Positions 1-8,722 of a stretch of 64,000 nt of DNA are shown here, one piece after another. Source of the DNA: Microbacterium aurum (GTDB taxonomy: Bacteria; Actinomycetota; Actinomycetes; Actinomycetales; Microbacteriaceae); assembly GCF_016907815.1 (NCBI RefSeq), contig NZ_JAFBCQ010000001.1:1860001-1924000 (forward strand). Reading direction: 5' to 3'. The notes beneath the pieces are model-generated. The model was not told the origin of the DNA. It saw only the letters and a list, made by a program, of their open reading frames with translations, and did no database searches. The position numbers were made by a program, and so were the translations under genes. The stretch's first letter is position 1. Each line of letters starts with the position of its first letter.

Positions 1-334
1 TGTAGGTGCCCGCGATCAGCAGCAGGATGTTGGCGTGGTCGATGCGCTTGAGCACCGCCTTCGTCGTCGGCCCCCAGTCGAACCGGTGGTACAGCGCGGA
101 GTTGCCGAACAGCAGCAGCGAGGTCGCCATGAACACCGCGGCGGCCCACTTCGCTGCCGCGCCCTCGGCGACGACGATGAGCACGATCCCGGCGACGATC
201 GCAACGGGGAAAGTACCGGCGTGGATCCAGCCGCGCCAGGTCGGCCGCAGGTCGACCTGCGCGCTGACGGACGCGGCTTCGAGAAGGGGAAGCTGGGGCA
301 TCTCGGCGCCCTCGTCGTGCGTGGCTCGGGTCAC
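1..334 (-). CDS. Hemolysin III family membrane protein (partial, 3' end beyond window)
   Basis: Only the N-terminal 111 codons are inside the window. The frame reads from a GTG at 334 and holds hydrophobic segments followed by SALYHRFDWGP and later RIDHANILLLIAGTY, the conserved His/Asp-containing signatures of the hemolysin III (YqfA/TrhA, PAQR-related) integral membrane family. Members have about seven membrane helices; the bacterial role is uncertain (membrane energetics or lipid homeostasis), despite the name. An in-frame ATG lies at 301, but a TATGCT hexamer six bases upstream of GTG 334 favours a leaderless start there. It is divergent from the Z-prenyl synthase, the same pairing as Rv1085c-Rv1086 in M. 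tuberculosis. Family assignment is firm; function is not. Confidence 0.85.
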   Translation of the reverse strand, partial: MTRATHDEGAEMPQLPLLEAASVSAQVDLRPTWRGWIHAGTFPVAIVAGIVLIVVAEGAAAKWAAAVFMATSLLLFGNSALYHRFDWGPTTKAVLKRIDHANILLLIAGTY

Positions 335-340
335 GGCATG

Positions 341-346
341 AGCATA
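341..346 (-). promoter_or_regulatory. -10 element TATGCT for hemolysin III gene
   Basis: TATGCT read on the minus strand ends six bases before the GTG at 334, so transcription would begin at or next to the start codon (leaderless mRNA). No good -35 was seen; the expected place lies in the palindrome at 354-373. Confidence 0.5.
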
Positions 347-353
347 CGCCGGG

Positions 354-373
354 GTGCATGCCCGGGCATGCAC
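354..373. promoter_or_regulatory. Perfect 20-bp palindrome between divergent genes
   Basis: The palindrome is GTGCATGCCC followed by its exact reverse complement. It is bracketed by direct copies of CATACGCCG at 343-351 and 373-381. It sits upstream of the hemolysin III -10 and between the two divergent starts, so a dimeric repressor site is a reasonable guess. No regulator is identified. Confidence 0.4.
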
Positions 374-409
374 ATACGCCGTCCCGGATCGGCACGCGCG
401 TCGGCGCGA

Positions 410-415
410 TAGCGT
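410..415 (+). promoter_or_regulatory. -10 element TAGCGT for Z-prenyl synthase gene
   Basis: TAGCGT is followed by six bases and then the GTG at 422, which fits a leaderless transcript. There is no Shine-Dalgarno at usable distance. Confidence 0.5.
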
Positions 416-421
416 AGGGGC

Positions 422-1207
422 GTGACAGCGACCGGCGCGGGCGAGGGCAAGGGCTTCCTGTATCGCCTCTACAGCTCACGGCTGCGCCGCGCGCTGACCC
501 CCGAGACGGTGCCGCACCACGTCGCGATGATGATCGACGGCAACCGCCGCTGGGCGCGGCAGTACGGCTTCGCGACCGTCGCCGACGGGCACCGCGCCGG
601 CGCCGCCAAGATGCACGAGTTCCTGCGCTGGTGCGATGACCTCGGCATCCGCGTGGTCTCGCTGTATCTGCTGTCCACCGACAATCTGCGCAAGCGCGAT
701 TCGCAGGAGCTCGCCGACCTCATCGAGATCATCGCCGAGCTCGCCGACGAGCTCTCCCACGAGCCGGGCTGGCGCGTGCAGCACGTGGGCCGCGACGACA
801 TCCTGCCGCCCGACCTCGCGCGCGTGCTCCGGACCGCGGAGGACCGCACCGCGGGCAACACCGGCCTGCACGTCAACCTCGCCGTCGGCTACGGAGGACG
901 CGGTGAGATCGTCGATGCCGTGCGGAGCATCATCGCGCAGCACCAGCAGAGCGGCGGCTCGTTCGAGGACCTTGCCGCCAGCCTCACGCCCGAGCAGATC
1001 GGCGAGCACCTCTACACCGGCGGGCAGCCCGATCCCGACCTCGTCATCCGCACCTCGGGTGAGCAGCGGCTGAGCGACTTCCTGCTGTGGCAGTCGGCGC
1101 ACTCGGAGTTCTACTTCGTGGAGGCCCTCGGCCCCGACCTCCGCGAGGTGGACTTCCTGCGCGCGATCCGCGACTACGCGACGCGCGACCGCCGTTTCGG
1201 CGGCTGA
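422..1207 (+). CDS. uppS: Isoprenyl transferase (cis-prenyltransferase, UppS family)
   Basis: A 261-residue cis-prenyltransferase that condenses isopentenyl diphosphate onto an allylic primer. The active-site segment MMIDGNRRWAR places the catalytic Asp at residue 39, and the C-terminal RTSGEQRLSDFLLW and EFYF signatures of the family are present. Actinobacteria commonly have two such enzymes: a short-chain (Z)-farnesyl diphosphate synthase (Rv1086 type) and a long-chain one. The divergent hemolysin III neighbour is the Rv1085c-Rv1086 arrangement, so this copy is more likely the short-chain enzyme feeding polyprenyl phosphate synthesis; that is inference from synteny. The start is GTG with a leaderless-type -10 just upstream. 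Confidence 0.93.
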   Translation: MTATGAGEGKGFLYRLYSSRLRRALTPETVPHHVAMMIDGNRRWARQYGFATVADGHRAGAAKMHEFLRWCDDLGIRVVSLYLLSTDNLRKRDSQELADLIEIIAELADELSHEPGWRVQHVGRDDILPPDLARVLRTAEDRTAGNTGLHVNLAVGYGGRGEIVDAVRSIIAQHQQSGGSFEDLAASLTPEQIGEHLYTGGQPDPDLVIRTSGEQRLSDFLLWQSAHSEFYFVEALGPDLREVDFLRAIRDYATRDRRFGG

Positions 1208-1291
1208 TCGCGGCTTCGTCGCCCCTCGCTTCGCCACGGGCGGCGGGGCGTCGCCCTCCGCCGCCCTCCCTGATGCGCGCGGAGTGAAACA

Positions 1292-2464
1292 ATGGCAGGC
1301 GTGAGTGAACTGGAACCGCTGATCGAGACGTTCGACGCCGCCGCCGGATACCTCGACTGGGCGGCGTTCGGCCCGCTCTCTCCCGCGGTGCGCGCCGAGA
1401 TGAACGCCGACGCGGCGCTCCTCGGCACCGGTCGACGCACCGGCATCGACCTCGTCGCCTCCCGCGTGGACGAAGCCCGCGAGCTGGTCGCGACGGTCCT
1501 CGGCTGCGCCGCCGACGAGGTCGTCCTGCAGCCCTCGACGACCCACGGTCTCCTGCACGCGATGCAGGGCCTGACAGGGGCGGTGGTCGTGTCGGCGCAG
1601 GAGTTCCCCGCCCTGCGCATCACCGCGCGCCGCGCGCAGGACGCGCGGGGCCTGCTGACCGTGCGCGAGATCGACCCCGCCGACGGCATCGTCACCGTCG
1701 ACGCGGTCGCCGAAGCCCTCACCGACGACGTCACCGCCGTCGCGGTCAGCCTTGTCGACTTCCGCACCGGAGCCCTCGCCGACCTGTCGGGGCTGCGCGA
1801 GCTCATCGGCGATCGCCTGCTCATCGTCGACGCCGTGCAGGCCTTCGGCGTCGTGGATGTGGACTGGGCGGCCGCCGACGTCGTGTGCGGCAACGGGTAC
1901 AAGTGGCTGCGGGCCGGTCGCGGCACGGGATTCTCGCGCTTCTCGGACCGGGCGCGCGAGCGCATCGAGCCCGTGCTGTCGGGCATCTCCGGAATGCAGG
2001 GCGACGCGGCCACGACGGGCTTCCCGCCGCCGCTGCCGACGGCCGGCGCGTACTCGATCGCGCCGAGCGACCCGCTGGCCGCGTCGCGTCTCGCGGTGGC
2101 CGTGCGCGATGTGGTCGATGCCGGCATCCCCGCCGTCGCGGCGGAGCTGCGCGCGCGGGCACAGGACGTCATGAACCTCGCCGACCGCTACGGCGTTCCG
2201 GTGCTCACGCCTCGCGACCGGCACGCCGGCATCGTAACGCTGCTGCCGGATCCGCAGGACGCAGCTCCCCTCGCGGCGGCTCTCGCCAACCACGGGGTCA
2301 CGGTCACCGCCCGCGGCGCCACCATCCGGGTGTCGCCGCACATCGGCACCGGTGCCGACAGCCTGCAGCTGCTCGGCGACGCGCTAGCCCAGGTGGCGAC
2401 GACGCGCGTCGTCGTGATCGACGCGCCCACCGGCGAACTCGATCTCGGCGCTCTCGAAAGTTAA
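1292..2464 (+). CDS. Class V aminotransferase-fold PLP enzyme
   Basis: A 390-residue fold-type I PLP protein. LLIVDAVQAFGVVDVDW supplies the cofactor-binding Asp, and GNGYKWLRAGRGTGF supplies the Schiff-base Lys, as in the cysteine desulfurase/kynureninase/isopenicillin epimerase branch. It has no C-terminal catalytic Cys loop like that of the true desulfurase at 28918-30132, so sulfur transfer is not supported; substrate unknown. The ATG at 1292 has GGAG about seven bases upstream; an in-frame GTG at 1301 is possible. It stands alone between uppS and phoH on the same strand. Confidence 0.85.
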   Translation: MAGVSELEPLIETFDAAAGYLDWAAFGPLSPAVRAEMNADAALLGTGRRTGIDLVASRVDEARELVATVLGCAADEVVLQPSTTHGLLHAMQGLTGAVVVSAQEFPALRITARRAQDARGLLTVREIDPADGIVTVDAVAEALTDDVTAVAVSLVDFRTGALADLSGLRELIGDRLLIVDAVQAFGVVDVDWAAADVVCGNGYKWLRAGRGTGFSRFSDRARERIEPVLSGISGMQGDAATTGFPPPLPTAGAYSIAPSDPLAASRLAVAVRDVVDAGIPAVAAELRARAQDVMNLADRYGVPVLTPRDRHAGIVTLLPDPQDAAPLAAALANHGVTVTARGATIRVSPHIGTGADSLQLLGDALAQVATTRVVVIDAPTGELDLGALES

Positions 2465-2629
2465 CGTCCCCGTCATCTCCGCGCGGCGTGTCGCGGATGC
2501 TGCCGACCCCCGGGCGGACGTACGTTCATCACATCGGGCAAGGCGCCCGGTCGGGTCGGCCTTCCACTGACTCGTGGCTCACGGCCGACTCGAGATTTCC
2601 GGGTGAGACCCCCGGGGCGGGAGCGGGTT

Positions 2630-3985
2630 GTGACCACACGAGCACCACAGCAGCAGCGGCAGATCCAGCGGCACGACGCGGACTACGCCGATGAGGACCT
2701 CCGCACCTACGTGCTGGACACGTCGGTCCTGCTGAGCGATCCCCGGGCCTTCTTCCGGTTCGCGGAGCATTCCGTCGTCGTCCCGGTCGTGGTGGTGACC
2801 GAGCTCGAGGGCAAGCGGCACGACCCCGAGATCGGCTACTTCGCCCGTCAGGCGCTGCGCCACCTCGACGAGCTGCGCGTGGAGCACGGCCGCCTGGACT
2901 TCCCCGTGCCCGTCGGCGACGGCGGCACCCTGCGGGTCGAGCTCACCAACACCGACCCGACGGTCCTGCCCGCCGGCATGCGGCTGGGCGACAACGACAC
3001 GCGCATCCTCGCCGTCGCCATGCATCTCGCGCAGGAGGGGCAGGAGGTCACCGTCGTCTCCAAGGATCTGCCGATGCGCGTGAAGGCCGCATCCCTCGGC
3101 ATCCACGCGGAGGAATACCTCGCCGAGCAGGCCGTCGACAGCGGCTGGACGGGCATCGCCGAGATCGACGTGTCGGGCGACGAGATCAGCGATCTCTACG
3201 AGAGCGAGGTCGCCGCCGGTGAGGAGGTCAAGGGACTGCCCGTGAACACCGGCCTCGTCATCCACTCCGAGCGGGGGTCGGCCCTCGGGCGCGTCACCGG
3301 CGACGGCGAGTACCGCCTGGTCCGCGGCGACCGCGACGTGTTCGGGCTGCACGGCCGCTCGGCCGAGCAGCGCATCGCGATCGACCTGCTGCTGGACCCC
3401 GAGGTCGGCATCGTGTCCCTCGGCGGGCGCGCCGGCACTGGTAAGAGCGCGCTCGCGCTGTGCGCGGGTCTGGAAGCGGTGCTGGAGCGGCAGCAGCAGA
3501 AGAAGATCATCGTCTTCCGGCCGCTGTTCGCCGTCGGCGGGCAGGAGCTCGGCTACCTGCCCGGCGACCAGGCCGAGAAGATGAACCCGTGGGGTCAGGC
3601 GGTCTTCGACACCCTCGGGTCGGTCGTCTCGGGCAACGTCCTGGAGGAGGTCGTCGCCCGCGGACTGCTCGAGGTCCTGCCGCTCACCCACATCCGCGGC
3701 CGCTCGCTGCACGACGCGTTCGTGATCGTCGACGAGGCGCAGTCTCTCGAGCGCAACGTGCTGCTGACGGTACTCAGCCGCATGGGGCAGAACTCGCGCG
3801 TGGTCCTCACCCACGACGTCGGCCAGCGCGACAACCTGCGCGTCGGTCGCCACGACGGCATCGCGTCGGTCATCGAGACCCTCAAGGGCCACGGCCTGTT
3901 CGGGCATGTCACGCTCACGCGCTCCGAGCGCTCGGCGATCGCGGCGCTCGTGACCGACCTGCTGGAGCAGGGGGAGCTCGGCTGA
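2630..3985 (+). CDS. phoH2: PIN-PhoH fusion ATPase (PhoH2)
   Basis: The protein joins an N-terminal PIN ribonuclease domain to a C-terminal PhoH P-loop ATPase. PIN acidic residues are seen in [33 protein letters not shown] and [10 protein letters not shown]. The ATPase has Walker [11 protein letters not shown] near residue 265 and Walker [10 protein letters not shown]. PhoH2 proteins of mycobacteria unwind and cleave RNA in an ATP-dependent way (established for the family). An in-frame GTG also exists at 2603; 2630 is preferred because a GGGGCGGGAG run precedes it by about ten bases and the product then begins with the usual short basic tail. M. tuberculosis has the homologue (Rv1095) in the same chromosomal neighbourhood. 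Confidence 0.9.
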   Translation: MTTRAPQQQRQIQRHDADYADEDLRTYVLDTSVLLSDPRAFFRFAEHSVVVPVVVVTELEGKRHDPEIGYFARQALRHLDELRVEHGRLDFPVPVGDGGTLRVELTNTDPTVLPAGMRLGDNDTRILAVAMHLAQEGQEVTVVSKDLPMRVKAASLGIHAEEYLAEQAVDSGWTGIAEIDVSGDEISDLYESEVAAGEEVKGLPVNTGLVIHSERGSALGRVTGDGEYRLVRGDRDVFGLHGRSAEQRIAIDLLLDPEVGIVSLGGRAGTGKSALALCAGLEAVLERQQQKKIIVFRPLFAVGGQELGYLPGDQAEKMNPWGQAVFDTLGSVVSGNVLEEVVARGLLEVLPLTHIRGRSLHDAFVIVDEAQSLERNVLLTVLSRMGQNSRVVLTHDVGQRDNLRVGRHDGIASVIETLKGHGLFGHVTLTRSERSAIAALVTDLLEQGELG

Positions 3986-3989
3986 CCCG

Positions 3990-4023
3990 CTGTGGCCCCG
4001 GGGCGTCGGCCTCGGGGCCACAG
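3990..4023. terminator. Bidirectional hairpin between convergent phoH2 and response regulator
   Basis: CTGTGGCCCCG (3990-4000) pairs exactly with CGGGGCCACAG (4013-4023), an 11-bp stem with a 12-base loop, placed between two convergent genes. There is no T tract, as is common in high-GC actinobacteria. Confidence 0.65.
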
Positions 4024-4052
4024 CCCTCGCGGTTACTGCCTCGGGGTGGGGA

Positions 4053-4709
4053 CTACTCCCAGCGGTAGCCCTCGCCGCGCACCGTCACGATGTGGTCGGC
4101 GCCGAGCTTCGTGCGCAGATACCGGACGTACACGTCCACGACGTTGGATCCGGGATCGAAATCGAGCCCCCAGATGCGGCTCAGCAGCTCCTCGCGGGTG
4201 AGCACCGCGCCGGGGTGGCGCAGGAACTGCTCCGCGAGGGCGAACTCCCGTGCCGACAGGTCGATCTCGCGACCCGCGACGGTCGTGCGGCGGGCGAGGA
4301 TGTCGAGGGTCACCTCGCCCTGCGTCAGGATCATCGTGATGGCGCCGGTGCGCTCCCGCAGCCGCGACCGCACGCGGGCCATGAGCTCGGCGACCGAGAA
4401 CGGCTTCGGCACGTAGTCGCTGGCCCCGGCATCCAGCCCGTCGACGGCGTCGTGGGCCGAGCTGCGCGCCGTGAGCATGATGACCGGCAGCGTCTCGCCC
4501 GCGGCGCGGAGGTGGCGCAGCACGTCGAAGCCGTCCATCGTGGGCAGGCCCACATCGAGGATCATGAGGCCGATGTCGCCGGCGAGCGCGCGGTCCAGCG
4601 CAGCCTGGCCGTCGTCCGCGTCGACGGTGTCGAAGCCCTCGGCGCGCAGCGCCCGGGTCACGAGGGAGACGATGTGCGGTTCATCGTCGACGACGAGGAT
4701 GCGGGTCAT
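4053..4709 (-). CDS. OmpR-family two-component response regulator
   Basis: A 218-residue regulator. The receiver domain has the acidic pair in ILVVDDEPH, phospho-acceptor Asp52 in MILDVGLP and the Lys in YVPKPFS. The C-terminal winged helix has the OmpR/PhoB pattern (LTREELLSRIWG, VVDVYVRYLRTKL, TVRGEGYRWE). The ATG overlaps the TGA of the upstream kinase by four bases, so the two are translationally coupled. The signal and regulon are unknown. An upstream open extension to 4835 lies inside the kinase gene and is not used. Confidence 0.93.
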   Translation of the reverse strand: MTRILVVDDEPHIVSLVTRALRAEGFDTVDADDGQAALDRALAGDIGLMILDVGLPTMDGFDVLRHLRAAGETLPVIMLTARSSAHDAVDGLDAGASDYVPKPFSVAELMARVRSRLRERTGAITMILTQGEVTLDILARRTTVAGREIDLSAREFALAEQFLRHPGAVLTREELLSRIWGLDFDPGSNVVDVYVRYLRTKLGADHIVTVRGEGYRWE

Positions 4710-5683
4710 CCAGAGGCCTCTCGCTGCAGAACGACGTCGCCGGCACGCACCGGCGTCGGGAGGGTCGCTCGGGTGCCGATCGGGATCTCCACCGTGAACG
4801 TAGCACCGCCGCCGGGGGTGTCGGCGACGATGCACCGCCCGCCGTGCGATTTCGCGATGGCATCGACGATCGCGAGCCCCAATCCCGACCCGCCGACGGT
4901 GCGGCGGCCGACGCCGCGGTCGAAGCGGCGGAAGATGCGATGGCGCATCGCGGGAGGGATGCCGGGGCCGTGATCACGCACCCACAGTTGCGCTCCGGAG
5001 GGGTACACGGCGCTGCCGAGCTCGATGGGCGTGCCGGGAGCGGTGTACTTGGCGGCGTTGTCGGCGAGCTGCAGCCACGCCTGCAGCAGCCGATCGCGGT
5101 CGCCGCGGATGACGCCCTGCGCGGTCTGTTCCACGGCCCAGTCGTGCCCTGGGATCACGGCGACCATCTCGGCGATGCGCTGCGTGAGGCCCGTGAGCTC
5201 CACGTCGCCGATCGTCAGCTGGTCGGTTTCGACGGTGGCGAGCAGATCGATGTCGCCGATGAGGCGGGTCATGCGGTCGAGTTCGGCGATGCCGAGCGCC
5301 CGGATCGCGGCGACGTCCTCGGGGTCGGTGGGATTCATCACCTCGAGGTGGCCGCGCACGATCGTGATCGGGGTCTTCAGCTCGTGCCGCACGTCGTCGA
5401 GCAGGCGCCGGTGGGCGTCGAACGACCCCTCCGCGGTGTCGGCGGCGGGGACGTCGGCGAGCAGCGTCCACCCGACGACTCCGATGACGGCGAGCGTGAT
5501 CACGGCGGATGCCGCGAACACCGCCACTCCGGCCCACGACAGCGGAAACGCGGTCAACGCGTGCAGCACGAGCAGCGCCAGCGCGGTGACCGCGAACCCC
5601 GCCGCCACGACGGCGAGCAGGAGCACCAGCGTGCGCACGCGCCGCGCCGGAACGGCCCGTGTGGTGCTGGCGGTGCGGTTCAC
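4706..5683 (-). CDS. Sensor histidine kinase
   Basis: A 325-residue membrane kinase. Two predicted helices (about residues 18-41 and 51-75) enclose only a short extracellular loop and there is no clear HAMP domain, so it is probably an intramembrane-sensing type. The H-box is DDVRHELKTPI with the phospho-accepting His at residue 100. The ATPase shows the N box (LADNAAKYT), G1 (DHGPGIP) and G2 (GGSGLGLAIV). It pairs with the response regulator downstream. The GTG start is ten bases after the fumarase stop, so it can be read from the fumarase transcript. A GGAG is too close to that GTG to be an ideal ribosome site, so the exact start is less certain. Confidence 0.9.
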   Translation of the reverse strand: MNRTASTTRAVPARRVRTLVLLLAVVAAGFAVTALALLVLHALTAFPLSWAGVAVFAASAVITLAVIGVVGWTLLADVPAADTAEGSFDAHRRLLDDVRHELKTPITIVRGHLEVMNPTDPEDVAAIRALGIAELDRMTRLIGDIDLLATVETDQLTIGDVELTGLTQRIAEMVAVIPGHDWAVEQTAQGVIRGDRDRLLQAWLQLADNAAKYTAPGTPIELGSAVYPSGAQLWVRDHGPGIPPAMRHRIFRRFDRGVGRRTVGGSGLGLAIVDAIAKSHGGRCIVADTPGGGATFTVEIPIGTRATLPTPVRAGDVVLQREASG

Positions 5684-5693
5684 TCTCCGATTA

Positions 5694-7091
5694 TCAACCC
5701 GGGTGGGTCATCGACAGCAGATCGAGCTTCTCGTCGAGCTGCGCCTCGGTCAGCTCGCCCCGCTCGACGTAGCCGAGGTCGATGACCGCCTCGCGCACCG
5801 TGATGCCCTTCGCGACGGCGTGCTTGGCGATCTTCGCGGCCGCCTCGTAGCCGATGAGCTTGTTCAGCGGGGTCACGATCGACGGCGACATGCCGGCGAA
5901 CGCGGCGGCGCGCTCGGTGTTGGCGACGAGGCCGTCGATCGTCTTGTCGGCGAGCACCCGCATCGCGTTGGACAGGAGCCGGATGGACTCCAGCAGTGCG
6001 GTGCCCATGACGGGGATCGCGACGTTGAGCTCGAACGAGCCCGACGCGCCCGCCCAGGCGACGGTCGCGTCGTTGCCGATGACCCGCGCGCACACCATCA
6101 GGGTCGCCTCGGGGACGACCGGGTTCACCTTGCCGGGCATGATCGAGGACCCGGGCTGCAGGTCCGGGATGTGCAGTTCGCCGAGGCCGGTGTTGGGGCC
6201 CGAGCCCATCCAGCGCAGGTCGTTGTTGATCTTGGTGAGCGAGACGGCGATGGTGCGGAGGGCACCGGATGCCTCGACGAGACCGTCGCGGTTCGCCTGC
6301 GCCTCGAAGTGGTCCTTCGCCTCGGTGATCGGCAGCTCGGTCTCCGCGGCGAGCAGCTCGATCACCTTCTGCGGGAAGCCGAGCGGGGTGTTGATGCCGG
6401 TGCCGACGGCGGTGCCGCCGAGGGGAACCTCGCCGACGCGGGGGAGGACGGCCTGCACGCGCTCGATGCCGAGGCGGATCTGGCGGGCGTACCCGCCGAA
6501 CTCCTGGCCGAGGGTGACCGGCGTCGCGTCCATCAGGTGCGTGCGGCCGGACTTCACGGCATCCTTCCACAGCTCTGCCTTCGCCTCGAGGGCGACGGCG
6601 AGGTGGTCGAGCGCCGGAATGAGGTCGTCGATGAGGGCCTGCGTCACCGCGATGTGCACGGACGTGGGGAAGACATCGTTCGACGACTGCGACGCGTTGA
6701 CATGGTCGTTGGGGTGCACGGTGGCGCCGAGGTGCTGCGTCGCGAGGGTGGCGAGCACCTCGTTCATGTTCATGTTCGAGCTCGTGCCCGAGCCGGTCTG
6801 GTACGTGTCGACCGGGAAGTGCGCGTCGTAGCGGCCGGTGATGACCTCATCCGCCGCCCAGGCGATGGCGTCCGCGATCGCGCCGTCGAGCGTGCCGAGC
6901 TCCTTGTTGGCCAGGGCGGCGGCCTTCTTGATGCGGGCGAGCGCGGCGATCTGCGTCGACTCCAGGCCCGTGCCCGAGATGGGGAAGTTCTCGACGGCGC
7001 GCTGGGTCTGCGCGGCGTACAGCGCGTCCTTCGGGACGCGCACCTCTCCCATCGTGTCGTGCTCGATGCGGTAGTCGGCGGTGTCGGTCAT
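5694..7091 (-). CDS. fumC: Class II fumarate hydratase
   Basis: Interconverts fumarate and L-malate in the TCA cycle as a cytosolic homotetramer. The fumarase/aspartase signature [12 protein letters not shown] is intact, with [17 protein letters not shown] and [14 protein letters not shown] as further family blocks. At 465 residues the length is normal. The ATG at 7091 is chosen because GAGGA (7102-7106) is ten bases upstream; the in-frame GTG at 7100 would leave only one base. It follows the carbonic anhydrase by 55 bases and precedes the two-component kinase on the same strand. Class II fumarases have no iron-sulfur cluster and tolerate oxygen. Confidence 0.95.
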   Translation of the reverse strand: MTDTADYRIEHDTMGEVRVPKDALYAAQTQRAVENFPISGTGLESTQIAALARIKKAAALANKELGTLDGAIADAIAWAADEVITGRYDAHFPVDTYQTGSGTSSNMNMNEVLATLATQHLGATVHPNDHVNASQSSNDVFPTSVHIAVTQALIDDLIPALDHLAVALEAKAELWKDAVKSGRTHLMDATPVTLGQEFGGYARQIRLGIERVQAVLPRVGEVPLGGTAVGTGINTPLGFPQKVIELLAAETELPITEAKDHFEAQANRDGLVEASGALRTIAVSLTKINNDLRWMGSGPNTGLGELHIPDLQPGSSIMPGKVNPVVPEATLMVCARVIGNDATVAWAGASGSFELNVAIPVMGTALLESIRLLSNAMRVLADKTIDGLVANTERAAAFAGMSPSIVTPLNKLIGYEAAAKIAKHAVAKGITVREAVIDLGYVERGELTEAQLDEKLDLLSMTHPG

Positions 7092-7146
7092 GGCGGTCAC
7101 GTCCTCGTTTCCTGGTGGCTGCGGGTGCAGTGCGGGTGTCGGCGGG

Positions 7147-7791
7147 TCAGGCGTCGAGCCCGACCATCACGTGGGGGATGGCCCGGCCCTCGCTCAGGCG
7201 GTAGTTGGCGCCCACGATGGCGAGGCGCCCGTCGGCGACAGCGTCGGAGATGAGCCGGGAGCTGGCCAGCACGTCCTCGATCGTGTTGCCGAGGTGCTCG
7301 ATGCCGACGTCCTCGGCATCGAGCGACCGCGGGTCGATGGCGTCGCTCGCGCGCAGGACGGTGCGGGCGGCGGGCACGATCTTGGCGATGAGGCGCCAGA
7401 TGTGCGGCGGGAGTTCGGGGGAGTCGATCGCCGTGGAGTCGATGGCGGCGCGCACGGCACCGCATTCGTCGTGGGCGAGGACGATGATCACCGACACGTC
7501 GAGCACCGCGACGGCGTACTCGAGGCTGGCGATCGCGGAGTCGGACGCCACCTGGCCGGCGTTGCGGACGACGAACAGGTCGCCGAGCCCCTGATCGAAG
7601 ATGATCTCCGCCGCCAGTCGCGAGTCGGAGCAGCCGAACAGCGCGGCGCGGGGGGTCTGCGTGTGTGCGAGCTCGGCGCGACGGTCGACGTCCTGACGCG
7701 GATGCCGGGGCGCGCCCGTCACGAAGCGCTCGTTGCCCTCGCGCATCTCGGCCCAGACGCTCGCGGGGGTGGGGCGCACGGCATCGGTCAT
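7147..7791 (-). CDS. Beta-carbonic anhydrase
   Basis: A 214-residue beta-class zinc carbonic anhydrase (CO2 to bicarbonate). The zinc ligands and catalytic dyad lie in [11 protein letters not shown] and in [13 protein letters not shown], and VVRNAGQ is also conserved. The role is to supply bicarbonate to carboxylases. Its ATG overlaps the TGA of the DUF4245 gene by four bases, so the two are coupled. The upstream open extension in this frame lies inside that neighbour and is not used. Confidence 0.93.
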   Translation of the reverse strand: MTDAVRPTPASVWAEMREGNERFVTGAPRHPRQDVDRRAELAHTQTPRAALFGCSDSRLAAEIIFDQGLGDLFVVRNAGQVASDSAIASLEYAVAVLDVSVIIVLAHDECGAVRAAIDSTAIDSPELPPHIWRLIAKIVPAARTVLRASDAIDPRSLDAEDVGIEHLGNTIEDVLASSRLISDAVADGRLAIVGANYRLSEGRAIPHVMVGLDA

Positions 7792-8432
7792 CGGGTCTCC
7801 TCCCGCAGGTCGCGGATCTGGTCGGCGACACCCTCGGCCGCTGTCGCGGCCGTGTCGGCGTCGGTCGCGCCGTAGATCAGGACGACATCGCTCCCGGCAT
7901 CCGTCGAGATCGCATACGACACCGTGTCGGAACGTGCCGATGAGGCGATCGTGTATTCGTCCCACTCGATGCCGTCGATGTTCACCGTGCCGGTCGGCGC
8001 GAATCCGCCGAGGATGCGAGATGTCCACGCGTCGGCGTCGGCGTCGGCCGACTGCCCGATGCCCTGCGCGATGCGGATGTAGCCGGTCTTCGGTGCGTAC
8101 ACGACGCGCCACATGCTGCTGCCCTCCAGCCGCGCGGAGTTCGCGCGCCAGCTGTCCGGCACCGTCGGGACGAGGACGGGGTGGCCGATGGATGCCGACG
8201 CGCTCTCCGCCGCTGCGGCGACGTCGACCGGCTCCGGCTCGGGCAGGGATCCCCGGGGGACGCCGAAGTACACCACCGCGACGATCGCCACCGTCACCAG
8301 CAGAGCGGTCACGAAGTTGCGGAAGGTCTTGCTCTGGCGGTACGCCTGCGAGGACGCGGCCTTGCGGTCGGCGGTCTCCTGCGGGGTCTCGGGGCGACCG
8401 AGCTCGGCGACGACGCGCGGTGTCGTGGCCAT
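7788..8432 (-). CDS. DUF4245-type membrane-anchored protein
   Basis: A 214-residue protein with a basic cytoplasmic N-terminus, one membrane helix (about residues 39-57, FVTALLVTVAIVAVVYFG) and a soluble domain outside the membrane. Size, topology and position next to fumarase and exonuclease VII match the actinobacterial DUF4245 family (Rv1100 region in mycobacteria). The function is unknown. The ATG overlaps the last base of the xseB stop (TGATG) and its own stop overlaps the carbonic anhydrase start, so it is the middle gene of a coupled trio. Confidence 0.75.
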   Translation of the reverse strand: MATTPRVVAELGRPETPQETADRKAASSQAYRQSKTFRNFVTALLVTVAIVAVVYFGVPRGSLPEPEPVDVAAAAESASASIGHPVLVPTVPDSWRANSARLEGSSMWRVVYAPKTGYIRIAQGIGQSADADADAWTSRILGGFAPTGTVNIDGIEWDEYTIASSARSDTVSYAISTDAGSDVVLIYGATDADTAATAAEGVADQIRDLREETR

Positions 8433-8653
8433 CACGACGCCGTGTCCGTCGGCCGGGCGGCGTCGAGCAGACGCTTCGCGCCCAGCAGCCACTCCTCGCA
8501 GCGTGCCGCGAGGGCCTCGCCGCGGGTCCACAGCGTCAGCGAGTGCTCCAGGGTCGGGGCGCCCTGTTCGAGCTCGGCGACGACGCGCACGAGCTCGTCC
8601 CTGGCCTGCTCGAACGTGAGGTCCGCGACGTCGGCGGCGCTGTCGCTGGTCAT
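8432..8653 (-). CDS. xseB: Exodeoxyribonuclease VII small subunit
   Basis: A 73-residue, mostly helical protein with the typical LTFEQARDELVRVVAEL and LEQGAPTLEHSLTLW blocks of XseB, which binds XseA to form exonuclease VII. The ATG at 8653 is chosen because TAGAAT lies seven bases before it, giving a leaderless start; an ATG at 8662 would sit on that hexamer. The stop overlaps the next gene by one base. Confidence 0.9.
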   Translation of the reverse strand: MTSDSAADVADLTFEQARDELVRVVAELEQGAPTLEHSLTLWTRGEALAARCEEWLLGAKRLLDAARPTDTAS

Positions 8654-8660
8654 GGCGTCC

Positions 8661-8666
8661 ATTCTA
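8661..8666 (-). promoter_or_regulatory. -10 element TAGAAT for xseB
   Basis: TAGAAT on the minus strand, seven bases before the ATG at 8653. It also overlaps the alternative ATG at 8662, which argues against that start. Confidence 0.45.
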
Positions 8667-8722
8667 GGCGGGAGCGGTGACGGCCCCGCCGCGCGGCAAC
8701 GGCGACGTGACGTGCGCGCGCC

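Noticed and set aside
476..2341. Very long open frame on the minus strand opposite the prenyl synthase and aminotransferase genes (also similar long frames at 30140-33061 upstream of nadC and across 23412-25628).
   Set aside because: Composition is Arg/Ala/Gly/Pro-rich without family motifs, and the opposite or shifted frame carries the conserved protein. These are shadow frames of high-GC coding DNA.
1292..2464. Calling the class V aminotransferase a second cysteine desulfurase.
   Set aside because: It lacks the Cys-containing loop seen in the desulfurase at 28918-30132 (SSSGSACAAGSDE), so sulfur transfer is unsupported.
5690..5695. GATAAT just upstream of the histidine kinase GTG as a dedicated promoter.
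   Set aside because: It overlaps the fumarase stop codon, does not match TANNNT, and the kinase is close enough to be read with fumarase. It was not counted among the leaderless promoters.
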